From: Fimadaptatus sp948467645
GTDB lineage: Bacteria > Bacillota > Clostridia > Christensenellales > Aristaeellaceae
Length of the DNA stretch: 62,681 bases
Reading direction: 5' to 3'
NCBI GenBank assembly: GCA_948467645.1
Contig: CAOKFD010000007.1
Coordinates: forward strand, 1-62,681
A program made the position numbers and the translations under genes. This document shows, piece by piece, positions 7,025 to 15,703 of the stretch; positions within the stretch are counted from its first letter, which is position 1, and each line of letters opens with the position of its first letter. The notes beneath the pieces are model-generated. The model did not search any database, was not told the DNA's origin, and worked only from the letters and a program-made list of their open reading frames with translations.

Positions 7025-8863
7025 TCAGATTTTGTTCTCTTCCTGATTGAGCAGCTGCATAAATTCCTCGCCGGTTATGGTTTCCTTCTGGAGCAGGTAC
7101 TCGCTAAGTCTGTGCAGCGTGGATACGTTGTCGCGCAGTATTTCGGTAGCCTTGGCATGCGCCGATTTGATGTAGTTCAGCACTACCTGATCAATCTGCG
7201 CCGCGGTTTCGTTGGAGCACGCCAGCGCCGCGTCGCCGCCCAGGTACTGATTGTTGACCGTCTCCAGCGCCATCATGTCGAACTGCTCGCTCATGCCCAT
7301 GCGCGTTACCATTGCACGCGCCAGCTTGGTGGCCTGTTCGATGTCGTTGGACGCGCCCGATGAGCATGTGCCCAGCACCAGCTCCTCGGCGGCGCGGCCC
7401 GCAGTCAGCGTCGCGAGGCGGCTCATGGCCTCGTTGCGGGTCATCATGCGGGTTTCCTCGCTTTCGACCTGCATGGTGTAGCCCAACGCGCCCGACGTGC
7501 GCGGCACTATGGTTATCTTATGCACGGGCGCGGAGTCCGACTGCTTGGCGGCGACCAGCGCGTGGCCGATTTCGTGATAGGCGACCATACGCTTTTCACG
7601 CTGAGAAATGACGGCGTTTTTGCGCTGTGCGCCCGCGATTACGGTTTCGACGGCCTCCTCGAGGTCTGCCTGAGACACCTGATTGCGCCCCAGCCGCACG
7701 GCGCGCAGTGCGGATTCATTCACTATGTTGGCAAGGTCAGCGCCCGACGCTCCCACAGTTGCGCGCGCTATCGCCTCAAAGTTTACGTTCTCGCCCAGAT
7801 GCACCTTACGGCCATGCACAGCCAGTATGTCGGTGCGGCCCTTGAGGTCGGGCAGTTCCACCTGCACGCGGCGGTCGAAACGACCGGGGCGCAGCAGCGC
7901 CTTATCCAGTATTTCGGGGCGGTTGGTGGCCGCGAGCAGTATAACGCCCTTGCGCGAATCGAAGCCGTCCATTTCGCTGAGCAGCTGATTTAAGGTCTGT
8001 TCGCGCTCGTCGTTGCCGCTCAGTGCCGAGGGGCCGTCGCGGCGCTTGCCGATCGTATCGATTTCGTCGATGAATACTATGCAGGGGGCTTTTTCGTTGG
8101 CCTGCTTGAACAGGTCGCGCACCTTAGCCGCGCCCATGCCTACAAACATCTCAACAAATTCCGAGCCGGAGATTGAGAAGAACGGCACCTTGGCCTCGCC
8201 CGCTACCGCTTTGGCCAGCAGGGTTTTGCCCGTGCCGGGAGGGCCCACCAGCAGCACGCCCTTGGGGATCGTCGCGCCTATGTCTTCATATCGCTTGGGG
8301 TTGTGCAGGAAGTCGACCACCTCGACCAACGCTTCCTTGGCTTCGTCCTGACCTGCAACGTCCGCAAATGTCTTGCCGGTCTGTGCCTCGACGTATATCT
8401 TGGCATTAGCCTTGCCGAACGACATCGCGCCCGCACCGCCGCCCATGCGCTTAGTCAGCATACGCGTCATAAGATAGCCAAGGCCGATGAACATCGCAAG
8501 CGGCAGCACATAGCCGATTATCAGCGAAACGATTGGTGAAATTTCCTGCGAAACCACCTTGCCGAACTTGACGTTTGCGTCGAGCAGACGATCGACCAGC
8601 TTGGAATCGTTTATCAGACCCGTGCGGTAGATCACGGACTGACCGCTCTTGTCGCGCACCAGCGCGGACAGATAAGTATCGCCTATCTCCACGGTATCGA
8701 CCTGGCCGCTCTTGACCAGAGTCAGAAACGACTTATAGTCGATGTCGGCAGTGGGCGTGCTGAACAGGCTGGGCATGAGTATATAGTTTATCATTACCAG
8801 CGCAATGAGCACGATCAGGCCGTATATAATCATTGGCTTTTTAGTATTTTTAGGAGCTTTCAT
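7025..8863 (-). CDS. ftsH: ATP-dependent zinc metalloprotease FtsH
   Basis: A 612-residue membrane AAA+ protease that degrades misfolded membrane proteins and regulators. It has an N-terminal transmembrane helix (about 11-31), a short extracytoplasmic domain and a second transmembrane helix (about 109-132). The AAA module has Walker A GPPGTGKT (207-214), Walker B IVFIDEID (about 262-269) and the second region of homology LLRPGRFDRRV. The zinc protease motif is HEIGH (430-434). The ATG has GGAGG upstream. It is divergent from ktrB. In many Firmicutes ftsH follows tilS-hpt; here it is alone. Length is typical, without a long C-terminal tail. Confidence 0.97.
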   Translation of the reverse strand: MKAPKNTKKPMIIYGLIVLIALVMINYILMPSLFSTPTADIDYKSFLTLVKSGQVDTVEIGDTYLSALVRDKSGQSVIYRTGLINDSKLVDRLLDANVKFGKVVSQEISPIVSLIIGYVLPLAMFIGLGYLMTRMLTKRMGGGAGAMSFGKANAKIYVEAQTGKTFADVAGQDEAKEALVEVVDFLHNPKRYEDIGATIPKGVLLVGPPGTGKTLLAKAVAGEAKVPFFSISGSEFVEMFVGMGAAKVRDLFKQANEKAPCIVFIDEIDTIGKRRDGPSALSGNDEREQTLNQLLSEMDGFDSRKGVILLAATNRPEILDKALLRPGRFDRRVQVELPDLKGRTDILAVHGRKVHLGENVNFEAIARATVGASGADLANIVNESALRAVRLGRNQVSQADLEEAVETVIAGAQRKNAVISQREKRMVAYHEIGHALVAAKQSDSAPVHKITIVPRTSGALGYTMQVESEETRMMTRNEAMSRLATLTAGRAAEELVLGTCSSGASNDIEQATKLARAMVTRMGMSEQFDMMALETVNNQYLGGDAALACSNETAAQIDQVVLNYIKSAHAKATEILRDNVSTLHRLSEYLLQKETITGEEFMQLLNQEENKI

Positions 8864-9007
8864 GGCTTACCTCCTCTTTGTGCTATTCTACCTTATCATT
8901 TTGACACTGATATGAATTTGTCGCTTGACATACTGAAAAAATCGTGAATTAACATCGGTATGCACGTAAATTATTTGCAAGCGGCGTTTGCGGGAGATTT
9001 AACGGCC

Positions 9008-9063
9008 GCGATATTGAAATATCGCCGGATACAGATTATTATAAGCGCAGTTGGCTGTATCCG
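9008..9063 (+). other. Two abutting hairpins in the ktrB leader
   Basis: GCGATAT / ATATCGC (9008-9014 with 9019-9025) is immediately followed by CGGATACAG / CTGTATCCG (9026-9034 with 9055-9063). They sit 43 bp upstream of the ktrB start. I do not recognise the c-di-AMP ydaO riboswitch consensus here. They may be an RNA leader or a protein operator. Confidence 0.4.
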
Positions 9064-9105
9064 CACGAGTTTAGCATGGCGCGCAGCCGACGCAGGAGGA
9101 TTGCT

Positions 9106-10404
9106 ATGGACAAATTATTAAAGCGTATGTCGCCCGCGCGCATAGTCGCGCTGGGGTTTGCGCTTGTGATACTCATAGGATCGGGTCTGCTTATGCTGCC
9201 CGTATGCGTTCGGCGCGGGATCGCGCTTAATTATATCGACGCGCTATATACGGCGGCAAGCGCCGTATGCGTGACCGGACTGGTTACGGTGGACGTGGCC
9301 GACACGTTCACGCCGCTGGGGCAGTTTTTTGTGGGGCTTATGATGCAGATAGGCGGGCTGGGCGTGGCGCTTATGGGCGCGGGCGTAATACTCGCGACGG
9401 GGCGCAAGTTTAACCTGCGCGAGCGCGCGCTCATACGCGAATCGATGAACCTTTTCTCGGGCAAGGGCATCGTGCGCTTTATAAAAAACGTGTTTTTTAT
9501 GACGGTCGCGTTTGAACTTACCGGCGCGGCGCTGAGCCTTATAGTGTTTGCACGCGATTACCCTTTGCCGCGCGCGATTGGAATAAGCCTGTTTCATTCG
9601 GTCGCGGCATTCAACAATTCCGGATTTGACATACTGGGCGGCGGACGCAGTATGACGCCCTACAAGGAAGACGTGCTGCTCAACATAATAACCTGCGCGC
9701 TGATATTCGCAGGCGGCATAGGCTTTCTCGTAATACACGAGCTATTTGCCAAGCGCTTCCGCTGGCGCAGGCTTTCCATGCACGCAAAGGTCGTGCTCTC
9801 GGTCAGCGCTGCGCTCATAGTCGCGGGCGCGCTGATAATTAAGCTCACCGAAAATATATCGTGGTTGGGTGCGTTTTTTACCAGCGTATCGGCGCGCACG
9901 GCCGGGTTTGCCTCTTACCCGCTGGGCGAATTTTCAAACGCGGGGCTAATGGCAGTCGAAGTGCTCATGTTCATTGGCGCGTCGCCCGGCTCAACCGGCG
10001 GCGGCATTAAGACCAGCACGCTGTTTGCGCTGCTGATCGGCGTAAAGGCGGCCGCGACGAACCAGTCGGAAAAGGCGTTTCGCTACTCAATGCCCGTCGA
10101 AGCGTTTCGCAAGGCCGCGATAATAGCGTTTGTGGGGCTTTGCGTGGTTGTGACGGGCACATATGCGCTTTCGGCGCTGGAGCCGGGGCTGGATATGCGC
10201 GACGCGCTGTTCGAGGTCGTGAGCGCGTTCGGCACGGTCGGACTGTCCACCGGGATCACGGGTGGGCTATCCACGGGCAGCAAGCTGCTTTCAATAGCAA
10301 TAATGTTCATAGGGCGCATAGGGCCGCTCACCATAATCACGCTATGGTATTTTTCAAACGGCAAAAACGCCCGGTTCCCCTACGGAAATATCGCGATAGG
10401 CTGA
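9106..10404 (+). CDS. ktrB: Ktr-type K+ uptake channel subunit KtrB (TrkH family)
   Basis: A 432-residue membrane protein forming the ion-conducting subunit of a Ktr system, which imports K+ using the Na+ gradient or membrane potential. The four selectivity-filter loops are visible: SAVCVTGL, AAFNNSGFD, SARTAGF and SAFGTVGLSTG, each with the key glycine, separated by pairs of transmembrane helices. Only eight to ten helices are present, as in KtrB rather than longer TrkH. ATG 9106 is chosen because AGGAGG lies just before it; an ATG 30 bp upstream precedes that site. ktrA follows after 13 bp, so the two are co-transcribed. Confidence 0.95.
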   Translation: MDKLLKRMSPARIVALGFALVILIGSGLLMLPVCVRRGIALNYIDALYTAASAVCVTGLVTVDVADTFTPLGQFFVGLMMQIGGLGVALMGAGVILATGRKFNLRERALIRESMNLFSGKGIVRFIKNVFFMTVAFELTGAALSLIVFARDYPLPRAIGISLFHSVAAFNNSGFDILGGGRSMTPYKEDVLLNIITCALIFAGGIGFLVIHELFAKRFRWRRLSMHAKVVLSVSAALIVAGALIIKLTENISWLGAFFTSVSARTAGFASYPLGEFSNAGLMAVEVLMFIGASPGSTGGGIKTSTLFALLIGVKAAATNQSEKAFRYSMPVEAFRKAAIIAFVGLCVVVTGTYALSALEPGLDMRDALFEVVSAFGTVGLSTGITGGLSTGSKLLSIAIMFIGRIGPLTIITLWYFSNGKNARFPYGNIAIG

Positions 10405-10417
10405 CAGGAGGACGCAC

Positions 10418-11098
10418 ATGTTTAGACGCAAGAAAAGTGACGCTATCACATACGGCATAGTCGGTTTGGGACGCTTCGGGTACGCGCTGGCCATGGAGCT
10501 GGCTGCGTTCGGCGCGGACATAATGGTAATGGACAGCGACGAGGACAAGGTGCGCGCGATGCGGGAATACACCGAAGACGCGTATGTGGTAAAGTCACAT
10601 GACAAAAAGACGCTTTCGGAGACCGGCATACAAAATTGCGACATAGCGATTGTGTGCATGGGCGAAAAGATGGATACGTCCATACTGAACACGCTAACGC
10701 TGGTAAGTCTGGGCATACCAAAGGTAATCGCAAAGGCGTCCAGCGCGGAGCACGGCGAAATACTGGAGCGGCTGGGCGCGGAGGTAGTATATCCCGAGCG
10801 CGACATGGCGCTGAGGCTTGCGCACCGGCTGGAATCATCGAGCGTGCTGGACTTTGTGCAGTTGAGCGAAAAGGTCAACATATCCAAGATAATCGTGCCG
10901 GACAGCATCGCGGACAAGACGGTGCTGGCGGTCGATTTTCGCGGCAGGTTCGGCATAAACATAATTGCAATCGAGAACCACAGCGGCGTACAGCAGAAGA
11001 TAAATCCCGGATACAAATTCCAAAAAGGCGACATACTGTACGTATCCGGCGACAAACCCAGTCTAAGCCATTTTATGGAATGGGCGAAAAAGGGCTGA
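10418..11098 (+). CDS. ktrA: Ktr/Trk K+ uptake regulatory subunit KtrA
   Basis: A 226-residue cytoplasmic gating ring protein. The N-terminal RCK domain has the Rossmann motif GIVGLGRFG (about 12-20) and an acidic residue ending strand two (VMDSDEDK), as for NAD or adenine nucleotide binding. The C-terminal RCK_C domain follows (VNISKIIVPDSIADKTVLAV to GDILYVSGDK), the region where c-di-AMP binds in other KtrA proteins. AGGAGG precedes the ATG. A strong terminator directly downstream ends the ktrBA operon. Confidence 0.95.
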   Translation: MFRRKKSDAITYGIVGLGRFGYALAMELAAFGADIMVMDSDEDKVRAMREYTEDAYVVKSHDKKTLSETGIQNCDIAIVCMGEKMDTSILNTLTLVSLGIPKVIAKASSAEHGEILERLGAEVVYPERDMALRLAHRLESSSVLDFVQLSEKVNISKIIVPDSIADKTVLAVDFRGRFGINIIAIENHSGVQQKINPGYKFQKGDILYVSGDKPSLSHFMEWAKKG

Positions 11099-11104
11099 GC
11101 GTAT

Positions 11105-11149
11105 AGCGCAGCACCCAGGGGCAGGCGCCTTATGGGCTGCGCTTTTTTT
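11105..11149 (+). terminator. Terminator of ktrBA operon
   Basis: The stem AGCGCAGC-CCCA / TGGG-TGCGCT (11105-11117 with 11133-11143, one mismatch position) is followed by seven T residues. It begins 7 bp after the ktrA stop. Confidence 0.9.
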
Positions 11150-11221
11150 GCGCGCACATCAATTCCGACCGATGTAATGGGAATTTAATGTGTCTGCGCG
11201 CCACAAACGGGTATAATTGTA

Positions 11222-11250
11222 TTGACAGGAAACGCGGGGTATGCTAGAAT
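11222..11250 (+). promoter_or_regulatory. Strong sigma-A promoter of the nifS operon
   Basis: TTGACA (11222-11227) and TAGAAT (11245-11250) are 17 bp apart, among the closest matches to consensus in the window. An imperfect dyad ATTCCGAG...AGTAGGAT (11260-11281) lies over or just past the expected transcription start and could be an Rrf2/IscR-type operator; that part is inference. Confidence 0.75.
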
Positions 11251-11359
11251 CAAATGGTAATTCCGAGTTTTTTAGTAGGATATGGCGTGCCGAAATATAT
11301 GCACCGATTGTCGCTCCTGCACTTTCATATTGAATTTTATACGACTGGAGATAGATATT

Positions 11360-12577
11360 ATGGCAACTAGACATGTTTATCTGGATAATGCCGCTACTAC
11401 CGGCGTTAGTGCGCCTGTTTTGGAGGCCATGCTGCCTTTTTTGAAGGAAGCTTATGGCAATCCTTCCAGCGTGCATAGCTGGGGACGCGAGGCGCGTAAG
11501 GCGCTTAATAATGCGCGCCGTCAGGTGGCCGCAGCCTTGGGTGCTCAGGAAAACGAGATATTCTTCACCGGCTGCGGTACTGAATCCGATAACTGGGCTA
11601 TCCGCGGTACCGCTATGGCTAAACGCGACAAGGGTCGTCATATAATCACGTCCGCGATAGAGCATCATGCGGTGCTGCATACCTGTCAGGCATTGGAAAA
11701 GGAAGGCTGGGAAGTTACCTACCTGCCAGTTGATCGCGAGGGTTTCGTCTCCCCTTCCGACGTGGAAAAAGCTATCCGCCCTGATACCGTGCTGGTCAGC
11801 ATAATGGCCGCCAATAACGAGATTGGTACAATTCAGCCTATCGACAAGATTGGCGCAATATGCCATGCGCATGGCGTGCTGTTCCATACCGACGCGGTGC
11901 AGGCCGTGGGGCATGTCGCGTTTGATCTGGACAAAAGTAACATAGACATGCTGTCGCTAAGCGGGCATAAGATTCACGCGCCCAAGGGCGTGGGCGCGCT
12001 GTACATACGCAAGGGCGTACATATCGATAACTTCATGCTGGGCGGCGCGCAGGAATCCCGCCATCGCGCCGGTACTGAAAACATGGCTTCGATAGTCGGT
12101 CTGGGCAAGGCGATCGAAATCGCGACTACAGATCTGGAACGCCGCGCGTCCGAGCTGGCCGCAAAGCGCGATCACATGATTGAGCGCATACTGACCGAGA
12201 TTCCCGAAACAATTGTGAACGGCTCGCGCGACAAGCGTCTGCCCGGCAACGTGAATATATCGATACGTTATCTGGAAAGCGAATCGGTGCTGCTGAATCT
12301 CGATCTCAAGGGCATCGCGGCTTCCAGCGGCTCGGCGTGCACTTCTGGCTCGCTCGACCCGTCGCATGTGCTTATGGCGATAGGCATATCGCATGAATTG
12401 GCCAACGGTTCACTGCGCATGAGTCTGGACGAAAGCAACTCGCTTGATGATCTGGACTATGCCGTGGATACGCTCAAGGACATCGTTGCGCGTCTGCGCG
12501 AAATGTCGCCGCTGTATGCCGATGCTCAGCGCGGCGTGTACGTCGAAAACAGCGACGAATGCAATTTCTGCCATTGA
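11360..12577 (+). CDS. nifS: Cysteine desulfurase (NifS/IscS family)
   Basis: A 405-residue PLP enzyme that takes sulfur from cysteine for Fe-S cluster assembly. The PLP lysine lies in SLSGHKIHAPKG (about K204), preceded by HTDAVQA. The loop with the catalytic cysteine is SSGSACTSGS (about C327). RAGTEN is also present. ATG 11360 is preferred over an upstream in-frame ATG at 11282, because TGGAG lies 9 nt before it, the protein then begins at the conserved VYLDNAATT, and the extra 26 residues look random. A C-terminal extension ends in ECNFCH, a short cysteine pair. nifU follows 109 bp downstream. Confidence 0.95.
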   Translation: MATRHVYLDNAATTGVSAPVLEAMLPFLKEAYGNPSSVHSWGREARKALNNARRQVAAALGAQENEIFFTGCGTESDNWAIRGTAMAKRDKGRHIITSAIEHHAVLHTCQALEKEGWEVTYLPVDREGFVSPSDVEKAIRPDTVLVSIMAANNEIGTIQPIDKIGAICHAHGVLFHTDAVQAVGHVAFDLDKSNIDMLSLSGHKIHAPKGVGALYIRKGVHIDNFMLGGAQESRHRAGTENMASIVGLGKAIEIATTDLERRASELAAKRDHMIERILTEIPETIVNGSRDKRLPGNVNISIRYLESESVLLNLDLKGIAASSGSACTSGSLDPSHVLMAIGISHELANGSLRMSLDESNSLDDLDYAVDTLKDIVARLREMSPLYADAQRGVYVENSDECNFCH

Positions 12578-12686
12578 TCGCATAAATAAATTCCCCCGGA
12601 GCGTGTTTCGGGTGCAAGGGCACGCAGGCTGATTTGCAAACCATGCACTATGGAATATGCTCAATATTGAAAGGAGATTATTTTTA

Positions 12687-13082
12687 ATGTATAACGATAC
12701 GGTAATGGACTACTTCACCAATCCGCGCAACGTAGGCGAAATCGAGGATGCGAGCGGCGTAGGCACAGTGGGCAACGCCAAATGCGGCGACATAATGCGC
12801 ATATTCATAAAGGTCGAGGACAATATCATAACCGACGTTAAGTTCAAGACGTTCGGCTGCGGCGCGGCAATCGCGACGTCCAGCCGCGCGACTGAGATGG
12901 TCAAGGGCAAGACGATTGAAGAAGCACTGGCACTTACCAACAAGGACGTTACCGACTCTCTGGGCGGACTGCCAGCGGTCAAGCTGCACTGCTCCGTGCT
13001 GGCCGAGGAGGCGCTGCACGCAGCCATACAGGACTATTACGACAAGCACAACATAGACAAGCAGGTCGCGCCAGCCGAATAA
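12687..13082 (+). CDS. nifU: Fe-S cluster scaffold NifU/IscU
   Basis: A 131-residue scaffold on which NifS-derived sulfur and iron form clusters. It starts with the hallmark MYNDTVMDYFTNPRNVG. The three cluster ligands are C33 (AKCGD, with the conserved aspartate), C58 (FGCGAA) and C102 (LHCSVLAEEA). It corresponds to the N-terminal IscU domain only, without the thioredoxin-like NfuA domain, and has normal length. AAGGAG lies 10 nt before the ATG. With nifS it makes a minimal two-component ISC system typical of Clostridia. Confidence 0.96.
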   Translation: MYNDTVMDYFTNPRNVGEIEDASGVGTVGNAKCGDIMRIFIKVEDNIITDVKFKTFGCGAAIATSSRATEMVKGKTIEEALALTNKDVTDSLGGLPAVKLHCSVLAEEALHAAIQDYYDKHNIDKQVAPAE

Positions 13083-13153
13083 GCGCGCCCGCACCATCCG
13101 GGAATGCCCATGCGGGCGTTCCCGGTAAGTTTATCGCAAAAGGAGGCTTGGCC

Positions 13154-13690
13154 ATGCAGCGTCGTCCCTCGCTGACGGAGGGCAAGCTGATGATAATGCG
13201 CGTGCTCAAGTCAATGGAGCCGCTGGATGAGAATCAGCTCGCCGAATTCTTTGCCGAACCCGATCTTTTGACATTCTTTGAAATCAAGGTTGCGCTGGAC
13301 GAGCTGCAAGGCTCCGAACTGATAGCGGGTCGAAAGCGCGGCAATTCTCAGCCCGACGCGTATATGCTGACGGCCAAGGGGCGCACTACGTACGATATGT
13401 TCATGTACGATCTGCCGTTGCCGCTGCGCGACAAGGTGGACGCGCTGCTGCCCGAGTGGCGGCGCAGATTCCGGCGGCGCGAACAGGTACGCACGAAGTA
13501 CTACCGCGCGGGCGAGGATGACTACTGCGCACAGCTTTCGATATTCGAGCACGGCGCGCCCGCGATGGAGCTGACGCTGCATCTGCCGGATTCCGACCAG
13601 GCACAGCAGGCGGTTCAGGCATTCGAGCGCAACGCCGAACGCATTTACAGCGACATTTGGCAGTCGTTATCGGCTAAGGCGGAAGAATAG
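13154..13690 (+). CDS. DUF4364 family winged-helix-like protein
   Basis: A 178-residue protein with an N-terminal winged-helix-like domain (LTEGKLMIMRVLKSM...LLTFFEIKVALDELQGSELI, about 6-60, then a wing at AYMLTAKGR) and a second alpha/beta part (YCAQLSIFEHGAPAMELTLH). This fits DUF4364, a Clostridia family of unknown function often annotated near iron-sulfur genes. It shares the nifSU transcript (71 bp gap). ATG 13154 has AGGAGG 7 nt upstream. A regulator of the operon or a Fe-S accessory role is a guess; it has no cysteine cluster for its own Fe-S site. Confidence 0.8.
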   Translation: MQRRPSLTEGKLMIMRVLKSMEPLDENQLAEFFAEPDLLTFFEIKVALDELQGSELIAGRKRGNSQPDAYMLTAKGRTTYDMFMYDLPLPLRDKVDALLPEWRRRFRRREQVRTKYYRAGEDDYCAQLSIFEHGAPAMELTLHLPDSDQAQQAVQAFERNAERIYSDIWQSLSAKAEE

Positions 13691-14040
13691 CTTGGGCTTT
13701 TTAATGTGGCGAAGTTTTACAGGATTAAGCAACGCGCAAAGTCTCGGCTGATCGATAGCTGCCCTCTAGCGATTGTTACCTACATATAGAAAACTGGGAT
13801 TTAATTTTTTCACGAAAGATTGTGGGATTTGTAAGCGCAGGCACAATCCCGATAGGCTGCGTTGAATGGATAAGCACTGATACATTATTCACTTGTGATT
13901 TGCTCCTTTAGTCTACTTGAAAACCTCAAAGAGACTTCATTCTTGCTTTTAAGTGCATACGCATTTCTTGGCGCGGTGGGCGTTCGGTTTTCGGACGCTT
14001 GCCGCGCTGATTTGTTTTGTCCTCCCCCGCTTTCTGCCTG
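13691..14040. other. Intergenic region after nifSU operon
   Basis: About 350 bp between convergent genes. It holds hairpin-forming parts: GATTGTG / CACAATC near 13824-13851, and an imperfect GCGCGG...CCGCGC near 13970-14010 followed by TGATTTGTTTTG, which may end the nifS transcript. No convincing coding frame or known RNA was seen. Confidence 0.3.
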
Positions 14041-14088
14041 AAAGTAAAAATCGCGGCGGCCATTCAGTAATTGAACGGTCGCCGCGAT
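14041..14088 (-). terminator. Terminator of surface-protein gene
   Basis: The stem ATCGCGGCG-CC (14050-14061) pairs with 14077-14088. On the minus strand it is followed by TTTTTACTTT. It lies 28 bp past the stop at 14117. Confidence 0.85.
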
Positions 14089-14116
14089 CTTTACTTATTC
14101 AACTGTGCGTTTGCGA

Positions 14117-15472
14117 TTACTTGGCAAACTTACGGCGCAGGGTCACGCCAGCGCCCAAAGCAACCGCTGCCGAGATCAGCATCATCATGACCACCAGCTG
14201 ATTATTATAATCGTCGCCGGTCTTTACGATGCCGTTGTCGTCAGCCCAAGTGTTGGTCACGCGGGCTGTCGTGTCTTCGGTCAGCTCACCGCTGCAATTC
14301 TTATAAGTGGTCTTGTAATCCTCGTCAGTGGTCTTCTGGCGTACCTTATAGGTGGTGCCTTCGGGCAGATTGTAGATGGTGATGCTGTCGTTGCCGGTCA
14401 AGGTAACGGTATCGCCGCTCTTGATCTTCTTGCCATTGGACATCTTGTAGCTGCCGTCAGCGTCGAACTTTACGGTCAGTACGAATTTGGCGTCCTCGTC
14501 AGCCTTGTCGCCCTTTACCACGGTCTTGATCTTCAGATCATACTTGGTATCCTCGTCGGGATCGGAACCGGCGGTGTAGGTGTTGGTGTACTTAACGGTG
14601 GTGTCGGCGTTGGCCTTTACTTCAAAGTCGGCAGCGTCGGTCGTAAGCGTAACGCCGTCGCCCACCTTTACGGTAACGGTGCATCCCACGGAAGGAGTAG
14701 CCTGCTCGATGGTGTAAGCACCTACGGGCAGCTTGACCTCGGTGCTCTTGCCGCTTTCGACGGTAATCGCATCGCCCACAGGCTTGCCGTTCTGTGTTAT
14801 GGTGTACTTGAAGCTCTTGTCGCCGGTAGAAGCCGCCTCGCCAGCCTTTTCAACCTTAACGGTCAGCGTGCCGTACTCGACAACGGGCTCCTCAGTGGGA
14901 GCGGCAGTCGGCTCGACAGTCGGCTCGACAGTCGGCTCAGCGGTAGGCTCGACAGTGGGCGCAGCCGTGGGTTCCACGGTCGGCTCGGCAGTCGGAGCCG
15001 CAGTAGGCTCGGCCGCATAAGTGCGGGTAAAGGTTACATTGTAATCCTTGTCATTCTCGACGGCCAGTTCAAGGACGTTGCCGTCAACTGCGGCGTCATC
15101 ATTTACCTTAACGGTCGTAGTGGCCTTATCGTTCTCGATCTTCTGAAGCGCGATCTTGTAATCGCCATACACGCCGTCGATAACGGCGGTCTGACCGGCC
15201 TTCAGGTTGATGGGCTTATCTTCGCTAAGTGTGTAAACGGTATCGTCACCCTTAATAGTATAGCGCGTGGAGAAGCTTGCGTTCTTCATGGTGACGGCTA
15301 CCTTAAATACAGCGTTCGAAGCACCATCAACTTCGTTAATAGTGATGGACAGCTTGCCAGTGATCGAATCGGCATATGCCATAGAAGTCATCGGCGCAAG
15401 GCACAGCAGAAGCGCCGTCATGATCGCCAGCACCTTGACAAATACGGCAGAGCCATGTAGTTTAGTAAACAT
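14117..15472 (-). CDS. Cell-surface protein with DUF7601-like pilin domains and sorting signal
   Basis: A 451-residue secreted protein. It has a signal peptide (FVKVLAIMTALLLCLAPMTSMAYA) and a first beta-rich domain to about 150. A linker of PTAEPTVEP-type repeats spans about 155-195. Two Ig-like SpaA/DUF7601-type domains follow (TLTVKVEKAG..., then YDLKIKTVVKGDKADEDAKF...), ending each time in a YTNTY or RVTNTW strand. These domains in pilins often carry isopeptide bonds. The C-terminus is VKTGDDYN, a hydrophobic helix, then RRKFAK, i.e. an LPXTG-like sorting signal with VKTGD replacing LPXTG. Cell-wall attachment by a sortase is therefore likely but the motif is atypical. ATG 15472 follows GGGAGG. 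Confidence 0.85.
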   Translation of the reverse strand: MFTKLHGSAVFVKVLAIMTALLLCLAPMTSMAYADSITGKLSITINEVDGASNAVFKVAVTMKNASFSTRYTIKGDDTVYTLSEDKPINLKAGQTAVIDGVYGDYKIALQKIENDKATTTVKVNDDAAVDGNVLELAVENDKDYNVTFTRTYAAEPTAAPTAEPTVEPTAAPTVEPTAEPTVEPTVEPTAAPTEEPVVEYGTLTVKVEKAGEAASTGDKSFKYTITQNGKPVGDAITVESGKSTEVKLPVGAYTIEQATPSVGCTVTVKVGDGVTLTTDAADFEVKANADTTVKYTNTYTAGSDPDEDTKYDLKIKTVVKGDKADEDAKFVLTVKFDADGSYKMSNGKKIKSGDTVTLTGNDSITIYNLPEGTTYKVRQKTTDEDYKTTYKNCSGELTEDTTARVTNTWADDNGIVKTGDDYNNQLVVMMMLISAAVALGAGVTLRRKFAK

Positions 15473-15640
15473 ACCCTTACCTCCCAGTATTGTCTTTCTT
15501 TTTTCCAAGGGTCTACACTTTTGACGCATTTAGCCATCGATTTGCTCCATCTTTTTTGGTAAAGAATGTGTAAAGTGATGAATCTTTCCTTTCTGCCCTT
15601 ATATCTTCAACACGGCTGACGCGCGTCTTCTGTCTTCACA

Positions 15641-15676
15641 TAAAAAACACCGGCCACGGCACAATGCCATGACCGG
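15641..15676 (-). terminator. Terminator of the BMP-type ABC operon
   Basis: The stem CCGGTCATGGCA / TGCCGTGGCCGG (two G-U pairs; 15650-15661 with 15665-15676, loop TTG on the minus strand) is followed by TGTTTTTTATG. Confidence 0.92.
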
Positions 15677-15703
15677 ATGAAACGGCTACTATTATGTATC
15701 GCC

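Noticed and set aside
11282..11359. N-terminal extension of NifS containing four cysteines
   Set aside because: Conserved NifS sequence begins just after ATG 11360, which has its own ribosome binding site; the extension lies in the leader over the operator-like dyad.
14878..15015. Short direct repeats that might suggest a CRISPR-like array
   Set aside because: They encode the PTAEPTVEP linker of the surface protein in frame, with irregular spacing and no unique spacers.
15473..15640. Possible c-di-GMP or other riboswitch before the surface-protein gene
   Set aside because: A purine-rich leader is present, but the conserved GEMM core elements were not found.
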